64,000 nt of DNA from Glycomyces amatae (GTDB taxonomy: Bacteria; Actinomycetota; Actinomycetes; Mycobacteriales; Micromonosporaceae), in NCBI RefSeq assembly GCF_020991375.1, contig NZ_JAJLQZ010000002.1, forward strand, positions 310,001 through 374,000, read 5' to 3'. Below the pieces are notes generated by a model, which was not told where the DNA came from, did not search any database, and saw only the letters and a program-made list of their open reading frames with translations. The position numbers were made by a program, and so were the translations under genes. Positions 16,982-27,704 of the stretch are shown here, piece by piece. Position 1 is the stretch's first letter; every line of letters starts with the position of its first letter.

Positions 16982-17902
16982 ATGATCGAGATCGAGCATC
17001 TGACGAAGCGCTACGGCAAGAAGACCGCCGTGGACGATCTGACGTTCAACGTCAAGCCCGGCGTCGTGACCGGGTTCCTCGGGCCGAACGGGGCCGGGAA
17101 GTCCACCACGATGCGCGCCGTCGTGGGCCTGGACGCCCCCACGAGCGGGCTCGCCCGCGTCAACGGGAAGCACTACTCGGAGTTCCGCTCGCCGCTGACC
17201 GAGGTCGGCGCGCTCCTGGAGGCCAAGTCGGTCCACGCCGGCCGCAGCGCGTACAACCACCTGCTGGCGCTGGCGCGCACCCACGGCATCCCCAAGCGTC
17301 GGGTCCAGGAGGTCATCGACCTGGTGGGCCTGCACGAGGTCGCCGGCAAGCGCGTCGGCGGGTTCAGCCTCGGCATGGGCCAGCGCCTGGGCATCGCGGT
17401 GGCGCTGCTGGGCGACCCGGCGGTGCTGATCCTGGACGAGCCGGTCAACGGCCTCGACCCGGACGGCGTCAAGTGGATCCGCGTGCTCCTCAAGGGCCTG
17501 GCCGCCGAGGGGCGGACGGTGTTCCTGTCCTCGCACCTCATGAGCGAGCTGGCGCAGACCGCCGAGCACCTGATCGTGATCGGGCAGGGCCGGCTGCTCG
17601 CCGACACCACGGTGGACGACTTCGTGTCCGGCAACGGGCAGGCGCGCGTGCGGGTGGTCTCGCCCGACGCGGCGCGGCTGGCCGAGCACCTGGCCGGACC
17701 GGGCGTCTCCATCGCGAGCCCCGAGAAGGGCGTCCTGGAGGTCTCGGGCACCGAGGCCGCCGTCGTGGGGCAGACCGCCGCCGCGCACGGCCTGGTCCTG
17801 CACGAGCTGCGGACCGACCGCGGCTCCCTCGAGGACGCGTTCATGCAGCTGACCGCCGACGCGGTCGAGTACCGCCAGACCACGGAAGGGGCGAGCCGAT
17901 GA
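16982..17902 (+). CDS. ABC transporter ATP-binding protein (exporter/resistance type)
   Basis: 306 residues. Walker A GPNGAGKS at 34-41, signature SLGMGQRLGIA near 129-139, Walker B VLILDEP at 148-154, H-loop SSHLMSE. The sequence order and the C-terminal extension after residue 220 are those of CcmA/drug-exporter ATPases (BcrA-like). Overlaps the permease gene by ATGA and is followed by a two-component system, an arrangement often used to sense and expel cell-envelope antibiotics (known pattern; substrate here unknown). Confidence 0.9.
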   Translation: MIEIEHLTKRYGKKTAVDDLTFNVKPGVVTGFLGPNGAGKSTTMRAVVGLDAPTSGLARVNGKHYSEFRSPLTEVGALLEAKSVHAGRSAYNHLLALARTHGIPKRRVQEVIDLVGLHEVAGKRVGGFSLGMGQRLGIAVALLGDPAVLILDEPVNGLDPDGVKWIRVLLKGLAAEGRTVFLSSHLMSELAQTAEHLIVIGQGRLLADTTVDDFVSGNGQARVRVVSPDAARLAEHLAGPGVSIASPEKGVLEVSGTEAAVVGQTAAAHGLVLHELRTDRGSLEDAFMQLTADAVEYRQTTEGASR

Positions 17903-18720
17903 CCGCCGCCGCGATGACCGAACGCCCGGCGCCCTACGTGCAGCCGACGCAGTACAAGCTGAGCGCGGCGGGCCTGCTGGGCTCGGAGTGGACGAAGCTG
18001 TGGTCGCTGCGCTCGACGTGGATCGTGCTGCTGTGCGCGGTGGTGTTCAGCGCCGGGCTGGGCGCGCTCATCTCCGGGACCGTGCCGACCGACCTGGAGA
18101 TCGGCGGCGCCGAGACCGCGGTCGGCTTCGCGATGTCGGGCGTGGGCCTGAGCTCGGTGTTCGTCTCCGTGCTCGGCATCCTCGTGATCACCGGCGAGTA
18201 CTCGACCGGTTCGATCCGGTCGACGATGTCGGCCGCCCCGAAGCGCCTGGGCGTGCTGTGGGCGAAGGCCGCCGTGTTCGGCGCGGTGGTGACGGTCCTG
18301 TTCACCGTCATGGTGTTCGCGACGTTCTTCCTGTCGCAGGCGCTGCTGGACGGCACGGACCTGGGCGGGATCTCGCTCGGCGACGAGGGGGTCACGCGGG
18401 CCCTGGTCGGGTACGTCGCGATGATCGTCTACCTGACGCTGCTGGCGATCGCCATCGGCGCGATCCTGCGGAACTCGGCCGGCTCGATCGGGTTCTACAT
18501 CGGCGTCATCATGATCCTGCCGCAGCTGGCGACCCTGCTGCCGTGGGACTGGGTGTCCGACGTGACGCCGTACGCGCCGGGCAACGCGGCGAACACGATC
18601 ACGTACGTCGACGCGTCCGGCCAGGCGCTGGGCGTCGGCGAGTCGTGGCTGTGGATGGGCGTCTGGCTCGTGGTCGCCTACGGCGTGGCCGGACTGCTGC
18701 TCAAGCGCCGCGACATGTGA
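17899..18720 (+). CDS. ABC-2 type permease
   Basis: 273 residues with six hydrophobic spans after a short cytoplasmic head; SEWTKLWSLRSTW before span 1 and GEYSTGSIRSTM in the first loop are typical of actinobacterial ABC-2 permeases paired with CcmA-type ATPases. ATG overlaps the ATPase stop. The histidine kinase gene begins 10 bases after its stop, so all four genes are probably one transcript. Confidence 0.88.
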   Translation: MTAAAMTERPAPYVQPTQYKLSAAGLLGSEWTKLWSLRSTWIVLLCAVVFSAGLGALISGTVPTDLEIGGAETAVGFAMSGVGLSSVFVSVLGILVITGEYSTGSIRSTMSAAPKRLGVLWAKAAVFGAVVTVLFTVMVFATFFLSQALLDGTDLGGISLGDEGVTRALVGYVAMIVYLTLLAIAIGAILRNSAGSIGFYIGVIMILPQLATLLPWDWVSDVTPYAPGNAANTITYVDASGQALGVGESWLWMGVWLVVAYGVAGLLLKRRDM

Positions 18721-18730
18721 GGATGTCCCC

Positions 18731-19942
18731 GTGGCGCAGACCGTGACCGTCTCTCGCAAGCGCGGGCTGTGGCAGCGGATGTCGGAGTTCGACTCCCGGC
18801 GTCCGCTGCTGTGGGACGCGTTCCCCCTCATCCTGTTCGCCTGCTTCACGTGCCTGGGCGTGCTCGCGGCGGCGATCGGCGACGTCCCGCTGAACCACCC
18901 GGTGGCGCAGTGGACGGCGACGGTGCTGTTCATGGTGCCGACGATCTGGCGGCGCCGCTACCCGTTCGCGGTGCTGCTGAGCCAGGGCGCGCCGATGGCG
19001 ATCACGATCGGGCTGGGCGTGAACATCGAGGGCGCCGTGCTGGTGGGCATGGCGGGGTCCGTGGCGTTCACGGTGGTCCTGTACAACCTGGTGCTGCGGC
19101 GCCCGCTCAAACTGCTGTGGTGGGCCGCCGCCGCGTCGCTGGTGCCGACGCTGGCCGACTGGCTGGTGAACTACCGCCTGTCCCCGGGGAGCTTCCTGGA
19201 GTACTTCCTGCCGGCGGCGTTCTACTTCGGGTTCGTCGTGATGATCGCGATGGTGGTGCGCACCCGCCGCGAGTTCCTGGCCTCGGCGCGCGACCAGGCG
19301 GCGCAGACGGCCGTGACCGAGGAGCGGACCCGGATCGCCCGGGAGATGCACGACATCATCGGGCACAACCTGGCGGTCATCAACGCGCTCGCCGACGGCG
19401 GCGCGTACGCCGCCGCGACCGCGCCGGAGAAGGCCAAGGAGGCCCTGGAGGCGATCGGGCGGACCAGCCGCGAGGCGCTGGGCGAGCTGCGGCGGGTGCT
19501 GTCGGTGCTCAAGGCCGAGGACGGCGGCGAGGTCGTCGAGCTGGCACCGCAGCCGGGTCTGGCCGAGCTGGACGCGCTCATCGAGCGGGTCCGCGAGGCG
19601 GGGCTCCAGGTGACGGTGCGGACCTCCGGCGAGCACTGGGACCTGTCGGAGAACCAGCAGCTGGCGGTGTTCCGGACGGTCCAGGAGTCCCTGACGAACG
19701 TGTTCAAGCACGCGAGGGGCATCAAGCGCGCCGAGGTGTCGCTCGAGTACCGCGACGGGGGCCTGGCGGTCGCGGTGGCCAACACCGGGGACCGGGTCGA
19801 CGACGCCGGGACGGCGCGGGGACTGGCGGGCCTGGCGGAGCGGGCGGCGGCGTTCGGCGGCACAATGGTGGCCGGGCCGGAGGTGCTCGGCGGCTGGCGC
19901 GTCGCGTTGTGGCTGCCGCGGAACGGAGGGGAGCGCACGTGA
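18731..19942 (+). CDS. Sensor histidine kinase (HisKA_3/NarL partner type)
   Basis: 403 residues from GTG. Four to five membrane helices lie between residues 28 and 175 with no large extracellular loop, then the dimerisation helix with phospho-acceptor His207 (REMHDIIGH), followed by a HATPase_c domain (N-box VQESLTNVFKHA, G-box ARGLAGLAERA). Small-loop kinases of this kind commonly sense within the membrane. Stop overlaps the response regulator start as GTGA. Confidence 0.92.
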   Translation: MAQTVTVSRKRGLWQRMSEFDSRRPLLWDAFPLILFACFTCLGVLAAAIGDVPLNHPVAQWTATVLFMVPTIWRRRYPFAVLLSQGAPMAITIGLGVNIEGAVLVGMAGSVAFTVVLYNLVLRRPLKLLWWAAAASLVPTLADWLVNYRLSPGSFLEYFLPAAFYFGFVVMIAMVVRTRREFLASARDQAAQTAVTEERTRIAREMHDIIGHNLAVINALADGGAYAAATAPEKAKEALEAIGRTSREALGELRRVLSVLKAEDGGEVVELAPQPGLAELDALIERVREAGLQVTVRTSGEHWDLSENQQLAVFRTVQESLTNVFKHARGIKRAEVSLEYRDGGLAVAVANTGDRVDDAGTARGLAGLAERAAAFGGTMVAGPEVLGGWRVALWLPRNGGERT

Positions 19943-20613
19943 CCACGTTGCTCATCGTCGACGACCATCCCTTGCAGCGCATGGGGTTTCGGATGCTGGT
20001 GGAGAGCCAGCCGGACCTGGTGGTGCTCGGGGAGGCCGACAACGGGGCGGACGCGGTGCGGCGGGCGACCGAGCTGGGCCCGGACGTGGTCCTCATGGAC
20101 GTGCGCATGCCCGGGGTGGACGGGATCGAGGCGACGCGGCGGATCATCGCGGCGGGCGGGCGCAGCCGGGTGCTGGTGCTGACCACGTTCGACCTGGACG
20201 AGTACGCGTACGCGGCGCTGCGGGCCGGGGCGAGCGGGTTCCTGGTCAAGGACGCGCAGCCCGAGGACCTGCTGACGGGCATCCGGGTGGTGGCGGCCGG
20301 GGACGCGGTGGTGGCGCCGAAGCTGACGCGCCGGCTGCTGGACCGGTTCGCCGACCAGTTCCCGGTCGAGGGCGAACCGGACGCCTCCGCGACGGCCGAG
20401 CAGCTGGGGGTGCTGACCGAGCGGGAGCGGGAGGTGCTCACCGCGATCGGGCGGGGCTGGAACAACGCCGAGATCGCCGAGCGGTTCCACCTGGCCGAGT
20501 CGACGGTGAAGACGCACGTGGGCCGCATCCTCGCGAAGATCGGCGCCCGGGACCGGGTGCAGGCGGTCATCTTCGCGTACAACACGGGCCTGGTCGCCCC
20601 CGACGGCGGCTGA
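19939..20613 (+). CDS. Response regulator, NarL/LuxR family
   Basis: 224 residues. The receiver domain has DD at 8-9, phospho-acceptor Asp54 (VLMDVRMPG) and Lys in FLVKD; residues about 155-215 are a LuxR HTH (LTEREREVLTAIGRG ... STVKTHVGRILAKI). Translationally coupled to the histidine kinase. The obvious target is the ABC exporter operon itself, but no site can be named. Confidence 0.93.
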   Translation: MTTLLIVDDHPLQRMGFRMLVESQPDLVVLGEADNGADAVRRATELGPDVVLMDVRMPGVDGIEATRRIIAAGGRSRVLVLTTFDLDEYAYAALRAGASGFLVKDAQPEDLLTGIRVVAAGDAVVAPKLTRRLLDRFADQFPVEGEPDASATAEQLGVLTEREREVLTAIGRGWNNAEIAERFHLAESTVKTHVGRILAKIGARDRVQAVIFAYNTGLVAPDGG

Positions 20614-20687
20614 CCGGCAGGAGCCCGCGGCCCCGGCGCGCCGGGCCTCGTCGCAGGCGGCGCGTTCGAGCGCCGTCGCGCCCTCCT

Positions 20688-21227
20688 TCAGTGCGCGGGC
20701 GCGGTGGGCACCCAGTAGCGCAGCTTGCGGCCGCGCCGGTCCTCGAGCACGCCGCCGTTGTGTTCGATCACCTTGCGGGAGGCGGTGTTGTCGGTGTCGC
20801 AGGTGACGAGGGCCTTCTCGATGCCGAGGGCGGCCGCGCGGGGCAGGGCGGCGGCGAGCATGGCGGTGGCGTGGCCGCGGCGGCGCGCGGAGGGGCGCAC
20901 GTCGTAGCCGATGTGGCCGCCGACCTCGCGGAGGTGGTCGTTGAGGCGGTGGCGGATGTTGATGCGCCCCAGGTACGCGTCGCCCTCGGCCCACCAGTGG
21001 GTGGTGGAGGGGACGAAGCCGGGGGGCGGGTCGTCGGTGAGCGCCCGCTCGAAGGCGAGGACGCGGGCGAACCACGGGCCGGGGTGGGCGGGCGGACCGG
21101 CGGTGCGCATCAGCTCGCCGAGGAGGGTGCGGTCGTCGCGGCCGCCGCGGCCTTCGGCCAGGAATTCGCGGACGGCCTCGGTGAAGGAGGCGGCGAGGCG
21201 CTCGGTGGGGAGGACGAGTTCGGGCAC
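20688..21227 (-). CDS. GNAT-family N-acetyltransferase
   Basis: 179 residues from GTG at 21227. The acetyl-CoA loop reads VRPSARRRGHATAML, preceded by HIGYDV and followed by VTCDTDNTASRKVIEHNGG, as in YitI/RimJ-like acetyltransferases. A longer frame to 21335 exists but its extra residues are Arg/Pro-rich and have no ribosome site. Substrate unknown. Confidence 0.85.
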   Translation of the reverse strand: MPELVLPTERLAASFTEAVREFLAEGRGGRDDRTLLGELMRTAGPPAHPGPWFARVLAFERALTDDPPPGFVPSTTHWWAEGDAYLGRINIRHRLNDHLREVGGHIGYDVRPSARRRGHATAMLAAALPRAAALGIEKALVTCDTDNTASRKVIEHNGGVLEDRRGRKLRYWVPTAPAH

Positions 21228-21376
21228 GGCCTCGACGCTAGGCGACCTCCGGCTGCGGCGCAACCGGTATCGGGGCGGGGACCGCGCCCGCGGTGCGTTC
21301 GCCCCAAGGCCTGGGAAATGTAGCGCGGCGGACATCTGCCGTTGGTAGCGTTGCGGATCGATTCGAGGAGGAACAC

Positions 21377-22027
21377 ATGGGCGATTCGGTGCTGACCGCT
21401 GCGGTGCTGCTGTTCGACATGGACGGGACGCTGGTGGACTCGACGGCGTCGGTGGAGCGGGCGTGGGGTCGGTTCGCCGGCCGGCACGGCCTGGACGCGG
21501 CCGCGATCCTGGCGGTGGCGCACGGGCGGCCGACGATCGAGGTGGTGTCGGAGTTCGCGCCGCCGGGCGTGGACGCGGTGGCGGAGACGGACCGGATCGA
21601 GGCCGAGGAGATCGACCGCACGGACGGGATCAGCGAGATCCCGGGGGCGGCGGCGCTGCTGGGGTCGCTGGACCCGGCCCGGTGGGCGGTGGTGACCTCG
21701 GCGACGCGGGCGCTGACGCTGCGGCGGCTGGCGGCGGTGGGGGTGCCGCTGCCGAAGGTGCTGGTGGCGGCCGACGACGTGACGAGCGGGAAGCCGCACC
21801 CGCAGCCGTACCTGATGGCGGCGAAGGCGCTGGGGTACGAGGCGGCGGAGGCGGTCGTGTTCGAGGACGCCCCGGCGGGCCTGGTGTCGGCGAAGGCCGC
21901 GGGCGCCGCGCCGGTGGTGGTCGGCGGCTACGCGGGGCACGAGGCCGAGGGCCTGCCGCGCGTCGCGGACCTGCGGGCGGTGCGCGTCGACCAGGCCGGG
22001 CCGCTCCTGTCGGTCGCGGTCGGCTAG
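21377..22027 (+). CDS. HAD-superfamily sugar phosphatase-like hydrolase
   Basis: 216 residues. Motif I DMDGT has the nucleophile Asp14 and general acid Asp16; motif II VTSATRA; Lys in SGKPHPQPY; motif IV FEDAPAG. The layout matches YfbT/YniC-type hexitol or sugar-phosphate phosphatases. ATG at 21377 follows GAGGAGG closely. Divergent from the GNAT gene with 149 bases between; a terminator-like hairpin follows. Confidence 0.88.
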   Translation: MGDSVLTAAVLLFDMDGTLVDSTASVERAWGRFAGRHGLDAAAILAVAHGRPTIEVVSEFAPPGVDAVAETDRIEAEEIDRTDGISEIPGAAALLGSLDPARWAVVTSATRALTLRRLAAVGVPLPKVLVAADDVTSGKPHPQPYLMAAKALGYEAAEAVVFEDAPAGLVSAKAAGAAPVVVGGYAGHEAEGLPRVADLRAVRVDQAGPLLSVAVG

Positions 22028-22051
22028 CCGCAGGCGCCGAGAAGACTCGAC

Positions 22052-22095
22052 GGCGGCCGGACCGGGGACGCGCAGGCGTCCGGGGACCGGCCGCC
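22052..22095 (+). terminator. Terminator-like hairpin after the HAD gene
   Basis: GGCGGCCGG (22052-22060) pairs with CCGGCCGCC (22087-22095); a second stem GGACGC/GCGTCC lies inside, separated by an internal loop. It begins 25 bases past the stop. Confidence 0.6.
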
Positions 22096-22262
22096 TCGCT
22101 GCGCGCGGGAGCCGCACCGCGCCCGGATACCGACCGGAAGTCGACCGGAAGTTTCGGTCGTCCCAGTCCGGTCCGAGGCCTTGAACCCCCTCCCCTGCGT
22201 CCCCTGCTCCACCAACCGCCTCCTGTGCATCGCCCGTACGCAGGCATAATATTCTCATTCTG

Positions 22263-22282
22263 TCTAATCTGGACATATTAGA
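22263..22282. promoter_or_regulatory. AT-rich inverted repeat upstream of the xylanase promoter
   Basis: TCTAAT (22263-22268) and ATTAGA (22277-22282) flank CTGGACAT. It lies 25 bases upstream of the -35 box, where an activator or second repressor could bind. Confidence 0.4.
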
Positions 22283-22297
22283 TTATCGAGAAATTTC

Positions 22298-22335
22298 CGG
22301 TAATTCTTGACAAATTACCGCGCTTCGGCAATACT
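22298..22335 (+). promoter_or_regulatory. Xylanase promoter with overlapping operator-like inverted repeat
   Basis: TTGACA at 22307-22312, a 17-base spacer, and AATACT at 22330-22335. The -35 box sits in the centre of an inverted repeat CGGTAAT-N9-ATTACCG (22298-22320), the position expected for a repressor operator. Confidence 0.65.
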
Positions 22336-22524
22336 TTGGCTGTCGAAAGCATCGACGGCCGTCGATCGAAGCCGCTTCGCGCGGCCCGGTCCTGCGGTCG
22401 TCGACGGCACGGCGAACGGCAATGACTCACCACGCCGCGCGACACCGGCGGGCGACCCCGCCCGCCGGGCCCTCGGGTCGCGCCGCGCCGGCCGGCCACC
22501 CGCCGGCCCTCTCAAGGAGGAAGC

Positions 22525-23217
22525 ATGTCCAACGACAAACCCGTCCCCTCGCTCGGGCGCAGGAGCCTCCTGCTCGGCGGCGCGAGCGTCCTGGCGATGG
22601 GCGGCTCCGCGCTGCTGGCGCCCGGCACCGCCAACGCCCAGCAGACCATCACCACGAACCAGGAGGGCACCCACAACGGGTACTACTACTCGTTCTGGAC
22701 CGACTCCCAGGGCTCGGTGTCGATGACGCTCGGCTCGGGCGGGAACTACAGCTCCCAGTGGAACGGCACCAACAACTGGGTCGGCGGCAAGGGCTGGAGC
22801 AACGGCGGGCGCCGGACCGTGAACTACAACGGCTGGGTCAACCACGGCAGCAACGGCTACCTCGCCCTCTACGGCTGGACCTCCAACCCGCTGGTGGAGT
22901 ACTACATCGTCGAATCCCACGGCCCGTACAACCCCAGCAGCGGCGCCGAGCAGCGCGGCACGCTCAACACCAGCAGCGGGACGTACACCCTCCTGCACTC
23001 CATGCGATACAACGCCCCCTCGGTGGAGGGCACGAAGACGTTCCCGCAGTACTGGAGCGTCAGGCAGAACCTCCGCAGCTCCGGCAGCATCAACACCGGG
23101 GAGCACTTCGACGCGTGGGCCCGGGCCGGCATGAACCTCGGCAGCTTCAGCTACTACATGATCATGGCGACCGAGGGCTACCAGTCCAGCGGCAGCTCCA
23201 ACATCACCGTGAGCTGA
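22525..23217 (+). CDS. Secreted GH11 endo-1,4-beta-xylanase, Tat-exported
   Basis: 230 residues, single catalytic domain. The signal peptide carries a twin-arginine motif (GRRSLLLGG) and ends near ANAQQ (about residue 39). GH11 jelly-roll features: YYSFWTD, YSSQWN, GWSNGG, then PLVEYYIVE with nucleophile Glu125 and [12 protein letters not shown] with acid/base Glu217. No binding module, unlike many Streptomyces xylanases. It should hydrolyse xylan outside the cell. ATG preceded by AAGGAGG. Standing alone between two terminators. Confidence 0.96.
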   Translation: MSNDKPVPSLGRRSLLLGGASVLAMGGSALLAPGTANAQQTITTNQEGTHNGYYYSFWTDSQGSVSMTLGSGGNYSSQWNGTNNWVGGKGWSNGGRRTVNYNGWVNHGSNGYLALYGWTSNPLVEYYIVESHGPYNPSSGAEQRGTLNTSSGTYTLLHSMRYNAPSVEGTKTFPQYWSVRQNLRSSGSINTGEHFDAWARAGMNLGSFSYYMIMATEGYQSSGSSNITVS

Positions 23218-23234
23218 CGGCCGCCTCCGGCACC

Positions 23235-23264
23235 GTGGGCCCCGACCGCGCGGTCGGGGCCCAC
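23235..23264. terminator. Perfect bidirectional terminator hairpin
   Basis: The 15 bases 23235-23249 are exactly complementary to 23250-23264 (GTGGGCCCCGACCGC and its reverse complement). It lies 17 bases past the xylanase stop and 32 bases past the stop of the convergent SWIM-protein gene, so it probably ends both transcripts. Confidence 0.75.
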
Positions 23265-23296
23265 GCACGTCCGCACGGCGGCGACGGGGGCCGCGC

Positions 23297-23865
23297 TCAG
23301 ACGGGTTGGGCCGCGTCCATGCTCGCGACCCGCGCCGCGCGCAGGCGCCCGGCGAGGTCCCGGGTGGGGCCGCCGCGCAGGAGCAGCACCAGCCACGGGT
23401 CGTCGTCCATCTTCGCGGCGCTCACCAGGGCGAGCGCCATGATGTGGGCGCACACCTCGCGGTTGTCGGCGCAACCGCAGGAGGTGGTGATGCGGTTGTG
23501 GTCCTCGGTCACGAACTTCTTGGGCAGCAGGCGCATCCCGGTGCCCGCGAGCACGTCGTCGATGCGCTTGGGCAGGCGCCCGGCCAGGAGCCCGGCCACG
23601 CACGAGGGCGAGAGCGACAGCGCGGTCATCCCCGCGGCCCACGCCGAGGCGTTGTAGACCGGGATGCGGATCTCGGCGTCGAAGACGCGGCCGTTGTCGC
23701 CGACGCTGCCCGACACCGAGCCCGGCTCGATCGCCAGGCCGGAGACGGCGCCGTGCCCGGCGAGGGCGCGGCCCTTGACGATGCGCTGGTCGGGGTAGTT
23801 GAGGCCGATGGTCTCCAGGGCCCGCCACCACTTGCGGCCCCACCAGGTCCGGCCGTACGGGTCGC

Positions 23866-23869
<4 letters not shown>
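23297..23869 (-). CDS. SWIM zinc-finger protein
   Basis: 190 residues from GTG at 23869. The SWIM motif CxCx(n)CxH is CGCADNREVCAH in the second half, preceded by a conserved WWGRKWW N-terminus. In actinobacteria this protein is regularly encoded beside an SNF2 ATPase, as here: its start overlaps the SNF2 stop (GTGA). A role as DNA- or protein-binding partner of the ATPase is inferred from that pairing. Confidence 0.88.
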
Positions 23870-25812
<1,943 letters not shown>

Positions 25813-25942
25813 CGAGGCTCCTACGGGTCAACGGCAGACGTGCCATTTTGCCACAAGCGCGGCCCCGATCCCAAACGCGCGCGTTCCGGCGAGCGCTTGC
25901 GCGGGGGCGCCGTGAGCACCCGTTCGGGCGGTTCGACCCGAA

Positions 25943-26014
25943 ACGGGGCGGGCCCGACCGGGCGCCGCACCGCGTTCCCACGCGGCGCCGCACTTCCGGT
26001 CGGTCCCGCCCCGT
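25943..26014 (-). promoter_or_regulatory. Large hairpin in the SNF2 leader
   Basis: The 19 bases 25943-25961 pair with 25996-26014 with one mismatch; inside, CCGCGT/ACGCGG forms a second stem around TCCC. Such a stem could be an attenuator or a structured RNA. No riboswitch family is recognised. Confidence 0.5.
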
Positions 26015-26105
26015 CAACCCCAGAGCAAGGTCCGAGTGGAGCGGTGACCGGCCCGGACGCCGCGGCGGCGCGCTGCCGGGTCCCTCCACATTGAGGTCGA
26101 CTAGG

Positions 26106-26126
26106 CATCCTTCGGACAGAAGGATG
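26106..26126 (-). promoter_or_regulatory. Small hairpin near the start of the SNF2 transcript
   Basis: CATCCTTC (26106-26113) and GAAGGATG (26119-26126) pair around a 5-base loop, beginning about 7 bases after the predicted transcription start. Confidence 0.45.
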
Positions 26127-26139
26127 TTCGAACGTGTAG

Positions 26140-26168
26140 AAGTTAGCGGTAATTGTGAACACTGTCAA
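26140..26168 (-). promoter_or_regulatory. Promoter reading toward the SNF2-SWIM operon
   Basis: On the minus strand: TTGACA (26168-26163), a 17-base spacer, TAACTT (26145-26140). Both boxes are close to consensus. The nearest gene downstream is SNF2, 328 bases away. Confidence 0.6.
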
Positions 26169-26196
26169 TACCCGAGTCCACGTCGCGGACGGGCGC

Positions 26197-26598
26197 TCAG
26201 CGGAGGGGGCAGCGCATGCCGAGGTCGAGCGCGGCGGTGTCGCGGAACTCCGCGCGGGCCTGTTCGAGGGCCTCGCCGCCGGGCTCGGCGGCGACGAGGG
26301 TCTGGACCTCCTGGGCGTAGGAGGCGGCCAGGGCCTTGAGGTTCGGGTCGGTGATCTCGGTGCCGAGGGCGTCGATCTGGTCGACCACGGCGTCGAGGTT
26401 CTGGCCGTCCGCCTGCCCGACCAGGTCGAGGGCCTCCCAGGCGCGCTCGCAGTCGGCGGCGTACTGCTCGGTGTCGCGGTCGAGGTCGGGGCCGCCGTCG
26501 GTCTCGTCGGGGCCGCCGGCGCACTCGGCGAGCATCCACAGCAGGATGAGGACGCCGATGGTCCAGGCGAAGAGCTTGAGCAGACGGGTGTCGATCAT
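26197..26598 (-). CDS. Single-span membrane-anchored protein, unknown function
   Basis: 133 residues. One N-terminal membrane helix (LKLFAWTIGVLILLWML, residues 7-23) is followed by a mostly helical, acidic extracellular part with two Cys (Cys26 and a C-terminal Cys in MRCPL) and one more in ADCERAW. LAEC looks like a lipobox but Glu at -1 argues against lipidation. ATG at 26598. Family not recognised. Confidence 0.65.
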   Translation of the reverse strand: MIDTRLLKLFAWTIGVLILLWMLAECAGGPDETDGGPDLDRDTEQYAADCERAWEALDLVGQADGQNLDAVVDQIDALGTEITDPNLKALAASYAQEVQTLVAAEPGGEALEQARAEFRDTAALDLGMRCPLR

Positions 26599-26706
26599 GT
26601 CCGCCCCCAGGGTGTCGGCCTGGACTCCGAGTCTACGCGCGGCAGGGCCGCGGTGGCGGTTCCGGCGGCGGGGTTTCGGAGGATGCGCAACGTGGTGCAC
26701 GCGTTG

Positions 26707-26735
26707 TTGTGTATGCGTTTTCCAATCGGTAGGCT
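26707..26735 (+). promoter_or_regulatory. Promoter of the sugar kinase-aldolase pair
   Basis: TTGTGT at 26707-26712, a 17-base spacer, TAGGCT at 26730-26735; the kinase ATG follows 54 bases later with AAGGAGC. Confidence 0.55.
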
Positions 26736-26789
26736 GGGGCGTCCCCACCCCGCCGCCGGCGACACGCGCCGCGGACACCAAGGAGCTGC

Positions 26790-27704
26790 ATGGACGTCCT
26801 GTGCCTCGGCGAGTCGATGATCGTCCTCGCCCCCGCGGCCGCCGGCCCCCTCCGCACCGCCGTCGACCTCCAGGCCGGGGTCGCCGGAGCCGAGTCGAAC
26901 GTCGCGGCCGCCCTCGCCGGGCTCGGCGCGGACGCCGCCTGGTGGGGCAGGGTCGGCGACGACCCGTTCGGGCGGCGCGTCCTCGACGTCCTGACCGCAG
27001 CGGGCGTCGACTGCTCGGGCGTGCGGACCGACCCCGAGCGGCCCACCGGCGTCTACTTCAAGGACCCCGGCCCCGAGGGCACCACCGTCCACTACTACCG
27101 GCGCGGCTCGGCCGCCTCGACCATGGGCCCCGGCCACCTCGCCGGGGTCGCGGCCCCGCGCGTGCTGCACCTGTCGGGCATCACCCCGGTCCTGTCGGCG
27201 AGCTGCGCGGCGCTCGTCGAGGAGCTGCTGGTCGAGCGCGCGCTCGCCCCGGCGCTGGTGAGCTTCGACGTCAACTACCGGCCCGCGCTGTGGCCGGTCG
27301 CCGAGGCCGGCCCGGCCCTGGCGCGCCTGGCCGACCGGGCCGACATCGCCTTCGTGGGCCTGGACGAGGCCCAGGTCCTGTGGGGCGCCGAGACCCCCGA
27401 CGACGTGCGGGGGCTCCTGCCGAACGCGGGCGTGCTCGTCGTCAAGGACGGCGGCGAGGGCGTCACCGCGTTCGAGGGCGCCGAGCGCCGCTACTGCCCC
27501 GCCGAGCCCGTCGAGGTCGTCGAACCGGTCGGCGCCGGGGACGCGTTCGCGGCCGGGTTCCTGTACGGCCGCCTGCAGGGCGCCTCCCTCGAGGCGTCGA
27601 TGCGCCTGGGCCACCGGCTCGCCGCCGGGGCCCTCCAGACCGTCGGGGACCTCGCGCCCCCGCCGCCGTCCGAGACCGTCCGAGCCATCCTGGAGGACCA
27701 GTGA
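26790..27704 (+). CDS. PfkB-family sugar kinase, probably 2-dehydro-3-deoxygluconate (KDG) kinase
   Basis: 304 residues. Ribokinase fold with N-terminal GxxxxAGAESNVAAALAGLG substrate motif and the PfkB signature GAGDAFAAGF at 248-257 (catalytic Asp251). The sequence pattern and coupling to an aldolase of the Eda/DgoA family support phosphorylation of 2-keto-3-deoxy-gluconate (or -galactonate) at C6, from hexuronate or galactonate breakdown. Its TGA overlaps the aldolase GTG. Confidence 0.85.
   Translation: MDVLCLGESMIVLAPAAAGPLRTAVDLQAGVAGAESNVAAALAGLGADAAWWGRVGDDPFGRRVLDVLTAAGVDCSGVRTDPERPTGVYFKDPGPEGTTVHYYRRGSAASTMGPGHLAGVAAPRVLHLSGITPVLSASCAALVEELLVERALAPALVSFDVNYRPALWPVAEAGPALARLADRADIAFVGLDEAQVLWGAETPDDVRGLLPNAGVLVVKDGGEGVTAFEGAERRYCPAEPVEVVEPVGAGDAFAAGFLYGRLQGASLEASMRLGHRLAAGALQTVGDLAPPPPSETVRAILEDQ

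Larger units (their letters stand above)
22028..22524. other. 497-base intergenic region before the xylanase gene
   Basis: No gene is visible. The right half is strikingly AT-rich for this genome (22247-22340) and contains the promoter and two inverted repeats annotated below; the left part holds the HAD terminator. The transcript leader of the xylanase would be about 180 bases long. Confidence 0.65.
25813..26196. other. 384-base intergenic region: structured leader of the SNF2 operon
   Basis: No convincing gene. A minus-strand promoter at 26140-26168 would give the SNF2-SWIM mRNA a leader of about 320 bases containing two hairpins (26106-26126 and 25943-26014). A possible minus-strand frame across it is Arg/Pro-rich and is rejected. 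Confidence 0.55.

Noticed and set aside
25821-26168. A 115-codon minus-strand frame in the SNF2 leader
   Set aside because: Arg/Pro-rich beyond the first 15 residues, starts upstream of the predicted transcription start, no conserved motif.
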